Made by a program: the position numbers and the translations under genes. The notes below the pieces were generated by a model that made no database searches, was not told the DNA's origin, and saw only the letters and a program-made list of their open reading frames with translations. A stretch of DNA of 64,000 nt. Origin: Ptychodera flava. Its lineage: Eukaryota > Hemichordata > Enteropneusta > Ptychoderidae. Below, piece after piece: positions 54,775 through 64,000 of this stretch; the stretch's first letter is position 1, and each line of letters opens with the position of its first letter. Where the stretch lies: contig NC_091929.1 of NCBI RefSeq assembly GCF_041260155.1, positions 33,618,962 to 33,682,961 of the forward strand, in the 5' to 3' direction.

Positions 54775-55395
54775 TGCACGTTGCCAACACATTTTTTCAA
54801 AGGAATATTTCTCCTCTACGATAACAAGGAAACTCCTCATACTATATATAGTTTCAAAAAGCAGAGAATCTAAATTAGTATGATAAGTAAATTTTACTCT
54901 GAGGATGAAAGGGTGTATATTTGGGGTAAAAAAATCTCACTTTGGTATCAATAAAAAAATCAATTTAAGTAAAAACAACTTGTATATTTTTTATATGTAA
55001 TATTTCACTCGAAAGAAGTGTATATGTAGAAAAAAAGCTATTTTATTTACCTTCATTCTAAAATGGCATGGGTTGACAGACTGTCACTCAAAAAGTGATT
55101 TAAAACATGATTAGCAAATGAAAATGCCTCTCATTCGAAATGAACCCAGCCAGAATCGAGTTAAATTCTTCGAAATTTTGAAATTTGGAGACAAGAGAGG
55201 ACAGGAAATCGGGTGATTTGCATACATTGGCATTAATTAATACTTCTTTATCGCACAACTTATGACTGCTTGACCAGCTCTGGATGAAACCAATCAATAC
55301 TTTAATCTTGGGTTAACAAATTAATTAAATGAATGAATATTTGCGAAAAAAATGATTTTTGAGCAAAAAAGGGATTTTTGGATGCATCTCCCTCA
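54775..55395. mobile_element. Repeat element R3, copy A (inserted in hydroxylase-exon copy)
   Basis: Absent from the corresponding place at about 4040 in the first hydroxylase block, so it is an insertion. It is homologous in reverse orientation to 56905-57625 (GTTGCCA.CA, AATATTTCTC, GAGAATCT.AA, GTGTATATTTGGGGTAAAAA). Non-coding. Confidence 0.65.
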
Positions 55396-55703
55396 TAAAT
55401 GAAGTAATGTCACAAAAGAGGAATAGGGTGCGTTCATTTGTCTTTTCTGAATAAAAAGAATCAAAGAAATAATCACACCCGTGAAGTTCTGTGAACGTAT
55501 ATTTTTACATTACTTCAAATAGAGTTGTCAGAATATGTTTATTATCTACGTGACTCACTTTATTCATGATATGTCATGATATCGCAAAGGACATGAATGA
55601 ATTAATTACATGTTTGTTTGGCTCCACGAAACACCTGTTATAGGAGGAGTACTAGTGCGACATGAAAATCTTTTCAGGCCCCTTTTCTCACTGTTTTCCT
55701 CAG

Positions 55704-55865
55704 GCAATTCACCTGTACTATAAACGGCCATTTGCAGTACGTTACAAACCATATACCCAGTCGGCTTAAGTGCTGAGCAACGTACACCGAATTGCCGCTG
55801 TTTTGAACACACTGAAGGGCGACCTCAACACTTTGAGAGAAGCCCTGAAGAAATTACAGTCGTAG
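55704..55865 (+). pseudogene. Damaged copy of hydroxylase terminal exon
   Basis: Same acceptor context (TTTCCTCAG) and same end (AAGAAATTACAGTCGTAG) as the exon at 4329-4491. The flanking intron and 3' sequence are also shared. Relative to that copy, one base is lost near 55722 and an in-frame TAA replaces a Val/Glu-region codon near 55768. It therefore cannot encode the helix in one frame. No other hydroxylase exon is seen nearby, so this is an isolated duplicated terminal block, not a retrocopy: intron sequence is included. Confidence 0.8.
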
Positions 55866-56904
55866 AGGGCGCAATCGGGTTCAATAATTACCGAAATACT
55901 TTTTGTGCGGTAAAAGATCCAAAGACCAAACGCTTTCAGAGGCACGACTCTATACTGAAAACAGCCGATTTGGTCTCCAATTTCTTTAATTTTCATAATA
56001 TATTCCTAGCTATCTCTCTGTCAATCAAGTACGCTACTTGCAAAGTGAGTAAATATCTGTACATAGTAAACACTAAGTACATGTGCCTTGCACATGCCTA
56101 TTGTATATGCCAACTTAAAAACTAATGAAAATGATAACTCTCAGAGAAAAGTGGTTTCTTAAAGTACTCAGTAAAAATTAAGCTATATTAGTACAACCAA
56201 AATCAGATCTTGTTAAAGCTCAACTCTCCGAAGTGTGGCAAGTATTATAATTTATAACTTTAAACAAAGCTTCAGCAGAGTGAATGTGAAGCGGGTGTTG
56301 TTGCTTAAATATATCTCGAAATTATTTTCACCGTATCTTTTCCCTAGGTATGTTCAAGAAATATAAGCAAAATGTTTATTTTCGTGGGTAATATTCTTCC
56401 ACCGTTTTCGACTGGTGTGAATTCAATTAAAGATTATCTGGCTCTTCCAGGGAGTAGCTTACTGCTTTTCATTTCTTGTCAACTTTATGTTACGTGTAAA
56501 TTATAAAATCATTTGCCACGAGTATATTGTAAGATGTTTTTACGATTTATTTCCTGATGGAAAGATATAGGTCGGTACTTCACGTGAATTTAAAATAACA
56601 AATTCGTTATTGGTACAATTACTACTTTGACAAAATTGAAATGCTAAATACAACAGTTAAGGCGTTGGAGAATTGAAACTTCCCAGATTTGAGCCTTTTA
56701 ATCGTACGTTATGACTAGCACAAGAACATGCTTTTCACAGTGACTATATGGCTGGAACAGCGAATAAGACACTAATAATGATACAATCAGACATCACAAT
56801 GCAACCAATTGAATCACAAGTGATAACCAATCTGCACGTAAAATAATATCTTTTAATATGCTATCATAAAAAAGCGATCATTGTACGTTTATTAATCATT
56901 TTAA
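55866..56904. other. 3' flank of duplicated block and unassigned sequence
   Basis: Up to about 56120 the sequence parallels 4492-4740 (ATACTTTTT.T.CGG, ACTCTATACTGAAAACA, TAGCTATCTCTCTGTCAATCAAGT). Beyond that no gene or repeat is recognised. Confidence 0.5.
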
Positions 56905-57625
56905 GGGGGCGCGGCACCCGATACAGCTTATTTTGCTCAAAAATTTTTTTTGCAAATATTTACTAAATTCTAATTAATTTGTTAACCAAAGATTAATATA
57001 TTAGTTGAGTTCACCTTGTAGCTTGTCAAGCAGTCGAAAGTTGTGTGATAAAGAAGTGTTAATTTATGTAAATGTATGCAAATCATCTAATTTTCTGGCT
57101 TATTTTTCCACCCAAGTTTGAAATTTCAAAGAATTTAACTCCAATCTGGCCGGGTCAAATTTTCTGAAATTTTCACATATGTCTCTAAAATGCTATTTAA
57201 CAAAGCGATTAGTTGTTTGGCAATAAAATTCTTACATTTTGAATAAGAGGCATTTTAATTTTGCTTATCATGATTTTAATCAATTTTTTTGAGTGTCAAT
57301 CTTTAAACCCTTGCCATTTTAGAATGAGGATAGATAATGCAAAATAAAATAGTCGTTTTTTTCTACATATACTTTTCTTTCAAGTGAAATATTACATTTC
57401 AGAAAATAGCATCAAGTTTTTGACTTAAATTAATTTTTATCATTAATACCAAAATTGAGGTTTTTTACCCCAAATATACACCCACTTCATCCTTTGAGTA
57501 AACTATTGCTACCATACTAAATTTAAGATTCTCCGCTTTTTAAAAATATATGGTATTAGGGGGTTTTCTCGTCATATTTGATGAGAAATATTGCTTTGAA
57601 AAGTCTCTGCTGGCAACGGACACAC
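56905..57625. mobile_element. Repeat element R3, copy B (inverse orientation)
   Basis: Reverse-complement partner of 54775-55395, 1.5 kb away. No coding sequence and no clear target duplication. Confidence 0.65.
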
Positions 57626-59380
57626 ATATTAAGAGAAAGGGCTGTGTCCAAATCAAAATGGAATTTTCAAAACAAGTTCGTAACGTATTTGCGTAGAACG
57701 ATAGAGGGCGCCAAAGCCGTTTCACCGCAAACTTTTAGTTTACTTTGCCTTGTTGTTGAAATCTTGGCATGCCGTACGGCTCTCTTATTTACCGTCTTCT
57801 CTAAAATATTAAGTACGAGGTAACACTGAAATTATGTAGAAACTGATAATTAGTTAACCATGAGTAGGTTGAAGTGGTGTCTTTTAATTGACATTCGGTG
57901 GTTTCAGGGGTACTGGATGGTACTAATGTTTAAGCCACTTCTATAAGTAATGCGACTTCCGAAGAACTGAATGCGTTCTGATCCTGGAAAAATATGAAAG
58001 AGAAAATAATGGAACATTCATATTTACCAATTTCATCTCTTTTCTGATAAAAAAGGAGTGTTCAGCCATGTATCACTTGTAAGACTCTAGGACCAATTCA
58101 GTATCTCCAGGCTCCGGGGTTGAAGTGGTTTATACTTCTTTACTTTGTAAGAGCGACTTGTGCTTATAGAATTTTACATTTAACGGTACTGCGGGATTAG
58201 ACATCTTATAGAAGTTTATTTTATTGCTGTGCCATTGAAAAGATATCACGCTCCTCAACAATTTTATGAGGGGCGAACACTTTTGTGAACACAAATTGGC
58301 AGTCAGTGCCAAGTCATAGCAAGCGTCAAAATACAGTGGTAATCCTAGACACGTCATTGTCTAATGTATCTGAGGAACAATAAGCTTTCTCAACAAAAAG
58401 AAACCACGATTGTTGTGATTATCAGTTCCTTGTATTTAATGTACAGCTCGAAGGTATTAAAAACATAAACTGAACGGCCGTCTGGCAACATTTATGAAAG
58501 ACTCTTGTAATTCTCGTTCCTAGTTCAAACTACTACATCTTGAGTACAATGATGCTTTGTCACCGAAACGAATGACTCATTGATCGGTGATTCCTGGTCT
58601 TTGATCTACGGCTGTGCAGTTCTAATAACACCGTAAATTGTACGCCTACGTGACAACGCCAGTGTGATGAACGAAACACTACTTCCCATTGTGTCAGTTT
58701 TCAAACGGTACTGACAGCACGTTAGTTGTTGTAAGCGTTGGATCCACTGCGGCTTGTGTTGATCTGTATATAATAATTGAGTCCATCGGCTAGACAGACT
58801 CTCGTTTTCGCTCTTCTTCTTGTTTTATCACAGTGAAAAACTAATTGAATACAATTTCCTGCTCTGTGTTTTTTTAACTCTATCTACTCTCAAACCTTGT
58901 TTTATTACCGGCTTATCATGAATATAAGCTGTAAGAATTGGTAATCTCTGGATAAAAATGACGGTTTACATAAATAAATCTTCACCGGGAATACATGTAA
59001 TGTTGCATCTTCAGAAGGTCTACTATGGCGTTCTCTATACAATCCGATAGGCCTCCGTGAAGGAATGGAGTGCTGATATGGGTAAAGAGATTAAACAGAT
59101 CCTACCCAGTACATGCACCGTGTATCTCCAGACTACATAAAAGTTGCAACGATGGCAGAAGTCAAATCGTCGAACGGACGATTGCGTGGTGTGATGTTTC
59201 TTCAGCACTATGTCGTGGCAATCACCATGTAATATGGTCAATATAGTAAAATAATATTTCTGCCAGAGGATCTTCAGGCTAGTGAACATAATAACGTTGA
59301 AACTTCACCTAATTCAAATAGACCATCCCTTTTTCAGCTATGTGGTCTGTAAAGTTGTATACTGCAATTTAATCGGTAAG
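57626..59380. other. No gene seen
   Basis: No recognisable coding sequence, RNA gene or repeat on either strand. Confidence 0.4.
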
Positions 59381-60706
59381 GGAGCGTTCAGTTATTATGG
59401 CCGGAGTTGGGCCGGCAAATTCTTCCTGTGCATCAGTCAAAATAAGTGATCCCCTACCCATTGCACCAAAAAGTTGATGACCTCCCTTTTAGGATGACAA
59501 AAATTTCATGAACACTTCCGTTACTTGAGTAAAGCTGCACACATATACACCTCTGGAGGGGAGCAAAAGAATCCAAAAACAATTCTCAGATTTTTAAAAA
59601 TAACCCCCTAACAAACTCACAATGCATTCAGATCTCCACTTCTCATAACTCTGAAATCTACCTCGAAGGGATTGGTAAGAAATTACACCTGGGTCGCAAT
59701 TTTTTGGCGCAAGCATATTTTGAAGGGTCATGAAATTTCGCGCATGTCTTTTGGTGAGGGTGCATGTGTGTACAAACATATGATATTCGGATTAAATTAA
59801 TAATTTTGATTCACTATACATTGCAATCTATGACAAAATTATGTAATACTTTTTCTATGCGAAACTACCAATATCTATGCATGTATAGATGTTTGATAAT
59901 TGACACAAATGTACTTGATTGGAATAGGGTGGTTAAAACTCGTATGTGTCAAACAATTTGAGTTTGGAATTTCACCAAAAATGTTGATTCGCTATACATG
60001 GTTGTCTGTGAAAGAACTATGGACATTTTTTCCAATATAAAACTATAATATTATTCTGTGCATTTATGCATTTAAATGATTGATATGCATGTACTTATTT
60101 AGACTAGGTTAGATACAAGTGGATGTGTGTGCAAGAAATTTCATTTTTTAATTTCACCAAAATGTCAATTCGCTATACATGGTAGTCTATGAGGAAACTG
60201 GTAATATTTTTCCTATACTAAACTAACTAAATTGTGCTTTTGTAAGTGTTTGACAATTGATACAAATGTACTTGATTTAAATACGGTGTTTGAAAGTTAA
60301 GATGTAGACAACAATTATGATATTGGAATTTCACCTCAAAGTATTACTTAACTTTTCATGGTAGTCTAAGGGAATTGTTTGTTGCCCCCAGTGGGCCCGA
60401 TGTACAATAAGACAAACCTCGGAGTTACCAAGGCAAGAAGGATGTTAATGTGACAGACAATAATACTTTTATTCAGATTTATAGTTACATGACTTCAGAG
60501 GATGAAATCATATAGTGAATCAATTCTCATTTTCTGGAATATTTTGAACCATAAAACTGCGTTTTGGCGGGACAGGTACTTATGAAAATTACGTGACCCC
60601 TCTCTGGTCCGTTTAACAAAATGACCCCCACTTTGCAGTTTCTAATTTTTTAAGGTGACCCCCTAATTTTACCGGCCCGCTCCCTGTCTTTATAACTGAA
60701 CGCTCC
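59381..60706. mobile_element. Non-autonomous inverted-repeat DNA element with internal tandem repeats
   Basis: GGAGCGTTCAGTTAT at the left end and its complement ATAACTGAACGCTCC at the right end define it, with a further shared GGGCCGG block inside each end. The centre (about 59800-60370) holds four diverged units of about 180 bp with ATTCGCTATACATGG and AAATGTACTTGATT. No transposase frame. A fragment occurs at 21872-22290. Confidence 0.75.
59800..60370. repeat. Tandem repeat, about 180-bp period, four units
   Basis: TATACATGGT.GTCT-like and ACAAATGTACTTGATT-like landmarks recur about every 175-185 bases within the 59.4-60.7 kb element. Confidence 0.75.
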
Positions 60707-63700
60707 ATAATGTGTCATTGAGTGTTATTTTTTAACCCGTTATTTGACTTATTTATGGGGAAATATTGTGTATCATGCTGAATGTATAGTTATCCCTTTT
60801 ATAAATTAGAAAATTCGCATTGGCAGAAACAGAATATTATTGACTACAATATGTGTATTTATAGTTATTGCATTTCTGGAATATATGAATATAAATGCAG
60901 GATGACTCAATTCAAAGATAAAATATATAATATATGTGAGTAAAAATGATTCAAAATGTTCGGTTGGTCATGCATGGTAGACCTAAAAAGCCTGGAAAAA
61001 TATTACCATATAAATCGACTCGACAAGGTTTAAATACTAGATGCATGAACGAGGGTAGAACGACCCAAGGTCAAGGCAAAAGATGGTGCAGGCGCGTTGT
61101 GCGCGGGTCGCATATTGCATGTCGTGACCGGTTTTCCATACAAATTACAAGTACTTTCTCTGAAACGTTTCCAGACTTACCATAGGGATTATCGTAAAAA
61201 TCTGTCCAATGGGATGGAGACAGTTGTAGGGGTGGCTTGGTCTCAGCATAGGTTTCTTGTTGCTAGTGTTTATTTTATTTAAATACGTTCGACTATGAAA
61301 TTACCAATAGTGATTTGTACTGCAAACCTTAGGTGTCCTGATAGTATCTTTGCACTGGTTTTGTAAAGATTCTTTTCTCCCCCTCACTGTTTCAAGTATT
61401 TGCCCTGCGATAATCTTACGCTTAAGGTTTATCTCTATGTCGAATTTATTATCTGATGCGTTTGATTGAATAATGCGCCAAAGCAAGCGATGGTAACTTA
61501 CTAATCTGTGGACGCTAGCACCATATTATCACGTATATAATTTGAGAAAGTCAACGACGAATGCACCAGCAAAGGTATTGTGTTATATTATTAAAACCTA
61601 ACAGGCCAAAATGTTTCTGGTCCTTGACATTCATCAAAAGTGATGCGACTACGCGATTTTATAATTACTTTTTCGTTTTACTTTTTTCTTTCTTTTTTTA
61701 ATTCCTAACAATGCTGGTTTGGCACTATTTATGCAACAGTTATTGTCTTTTATTAATGGCTGCATAATACTTCCGTTTTCTTTTTAGCATGCTTGGACAT
61801 ACAAACAGGGATATCTTGAATAGCTGTACTGATGAGTATGTAACAAAAAAAAACGACATGACGCGCAGGTTCTGAAATAATGCGCGCGATAACTAGAAAC
61901 AATTTTTGCCATATATAGATATACATGGCAGCAGCAGTTGGTATGACAGTGTTAGAAACAATACTCAACGCAATAGCATTTACAGGATACTCAATTCTCA
62001 GTAAAATGTTATCCGGTGATGGTGGCAAACGAATCAGGAAATGGAAGGCCTGACCTAGCCTTTAAGAAAGTTAAGTAAAAGACTGAAAAATCTCGTGAAG
62101 AACAGCAAACGATTTATAAATGGAAAGAAACGAAATTTAAACCACGTAGATTTATAAGAGGGAATGTGTGACAAACGACAACATTGAACTTGATGTAGTC
62201 AGTCTCCACACTGGCAGAGCCACTTGCATAATATAAACCAGATGTGAACTGAAAGAGCTCCCGTAATTTAGTTTATGTTGGTATTTTTCTCTATATTTAC
62301 ACTTTTCTCAGACGAAGTTGATACGAGTTTAATTTACAACTTCAGTAGAATTGTTATAATAAACATCACGAGAAATATTCATCCTGTATAGTTTCAAATG
62401 AATATATAATTAGGTAAATTCATCAAATATGCAAATTAGCAATTAACTTTCAAGTTACCCTTTTATGTCTTTCGCGGCTGATAAGTCCTGGTGTGATCAA
62501 CATTTCTAAGAAATATTATCAGTGTCCGGGCGGCCGTTCTCAATGTATTTCTGGGGTTTTTTTGTCCTAAGTCAACTAATTATGCAAATGAGCACGAAAT
62601 ATGCAGGCCACGCCCACCAAAATCTAATCAGTTCTTGTCTTTCTCAAACACAATCTATATACCCGATTTGTTTCTGGTTTTATCAGTCGTATTTGAGTTA
62701 TCGGGCCTAGAGACAGACAGACAGACATGGCTGTGACATAAGCTCAAATTTCTGAACACGTGAGCTAAAAACCAGTGTGCTGACTATCATATCCCCTCCA
62801 ACAATAAGATGAAATGGAACCCATTCGCATGACTAGTGGAGTAGCTATAGCTGTTGGTGGAATTTTGATGGTGGCTTTTTTTAGCGAACAATATGTATAT
62901 CCTTACGCAGTGATGCTCGGCGAGAAGAGTATATCGAAGTTTGTGAAAAATTGTAGCAATAATTTGGCTTCAGTATTGAACTACATGGTGCAGCCTAGAA
63001 AGAACAAACAAGCATATCCTTAAGGGAATTCCTGGACACTGGTTGCGTGAAAATAACTAGTGTCGGAATATCCTTGACAAGGTCAAATAATACCATGAAT
63101 TCAACTTTTTAAAAGAATGGATATCATTGGTGTGTTTGATGGACACACATGATGATGAAAAGGAACATAACCTGCAAGAATATTGGCTATTTTAGTTGAT
63201 CCGTGGTACACTTAGGATTTCTTTTAAGAAGCAGGAAATATGCATGATAAAATGTAACAATATGGCAAACCTTAGTTTTAAATCTCAGCAGACGCTAGTC
63301 ACAATTATGCTGAAAAAGCGTTTTCTTATTACTCTTGGCACTGGCATATTAGGACACGATCGGTCAGCTTGTTTATCATCAGTCATCGATCGCCAATTCA
63401 CGGTATTTGATATATGATTAACAGAGCGATTTAAAATGTCAATAGTGTACCCTCCTGACCGGCTTTAAAACCATTTGTTATCTAATAGATGCTATAGTTT
63501 AATATGTCAAAGTTTAAAAGTTCGTGAACTTTCACAACATCTTTTTGGTGGTTTTAAAATTGTTGCTAAATGTCAAAACCAGGCAAACCACCTAGAAACC
63601 ATTTAAAAACCAGCATTAACAAGTACACAGTAACGCAACTCACAAAGAAAGCAGTAGAAACCACCCAGCAAGATAGATCATGGCAAAAATCCTATATATG

Positions 63701-64000
63701 GCATCCTATGTAAGGGGCCTACTTATCTCATTCAAATACAGGATAGTGTTCATTAGGGCCTGATCAGTTTCTTCAGTCTTTGGGGGTTTTCACCCTATTT
63801 TTGAATTTGTTGACGGGGGTGTTATCGTGTTTTTGAAATGCTGAATAGCGGGGGCAGTATGTTTTTGATTTACAACACTGGCCCAGACTTGCCAAAAATA
63901 CCATAGCCATACTAGCCACAAATTGCATCATTCAGTGTCAGTTTTCGGCGGCCTTCGAGATTATGACTTTATATATCAGCAAAATCTGAATGTTTGCAAA
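60707..64000. other. No recognised gene; two small ATG frames noted
   Basis: Two short frames with ATG starts stand out but match no family I know. The first, 61925-62053 (+, 42 aa), begins MAAAVGMTVLETILNAIAF and ends in a basic patch. The second, 62814-63023 (+, 69 aa), has one hydrophobic segment (GVAIAVGGILMVAFF). Either may be chance. Confidence 0.3.

Noticed and set aside
61753-62028. 91-residue hydrophobic minus-strand frame resembling membrane helices
   Set aside because: It has no ATG at its start and overlaps a + strand ATG frame. AT-rich hydrophobic bias alone can produce it.

Overview
This is an AT-rich animal (metazoan) window. The protein-coding content is spread over short exons with GT/AG introns, and the rest is intron and intergenic DNA full of (ATGT)n, (TA)n and (GA)n microsatellites and decayed transposable elements. 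The exon content (a tryptophan-hydroxylase-like last exon, an Ig-domain receptor tyrosine kinase) and the mobile elements (Penelope-like, Crypton, LINE, many short inverted-repeat elements) fit an invertebrate, perhaps a non-vertebrate deuterostome such as an acorn worm. The species cannot be fixed from sequence alone. None of the exon joins has RNA support; they rest on splice sites, phase, and the encoded motifs.

Layout. 0.6-3.05 kb: a LINE fragment split by a 1.6-kb inverted-repeat element with an unusually long target duplication. 4.33-4.49 kb (+): the terminal exon of an aromatic amino acid hydroxylase, most like tryptophan hydroxylase; its other exons lie off the left edge or were not found. 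7.3-11.1 kb: degenerate tandem duplications. 20.94-11.59 kb (-): a five-exon gene for a single-Ig, single-pass membrane protein without a kinase (253 aa). 40.52-26.22 kb (-): a fifteen-exon gene for a single-Ig receptor tyrosine kinase (619 aa), whose exons sum exactly to an open frame. 42.94-46.40 kb (+): a divergently placed five-exon gene for a small secreted or membrane-anchored protein with a degenerate Ig-like domain and a hydrophobic C-terminus (218 aa). 48.67-50.22 kb (-): a decayed, intron-containing Crypton tyrosine recombinase. 53.1-57.6 kb: a foldback element, then a damaged second copy of the hydroxylase terminal exon with repeat insertions. 59.4-60.7 kb: an inverted-repeat DNA element with internal tandem repeats. 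The remainder of 57-64 kb has no recognisable gene.

The most notable reading is a small gene cluster. The kinase receptor and its tandem neighbour share an Ig domain with the same signature (VRWGRG..DS.VGQ), the same phase-1 exon architecture, and stalks built from duplicated small exons. One carries a full kinase and a tail with YLHM and YVNL tyrosine motifs. The other stops after a short tail with no tyrosine. They look like a signalling receptor and a kinase-less companion (decoy, ligand-presenting or co-receptor), with a third Ig-like surface protein divergently transcribed next to them.
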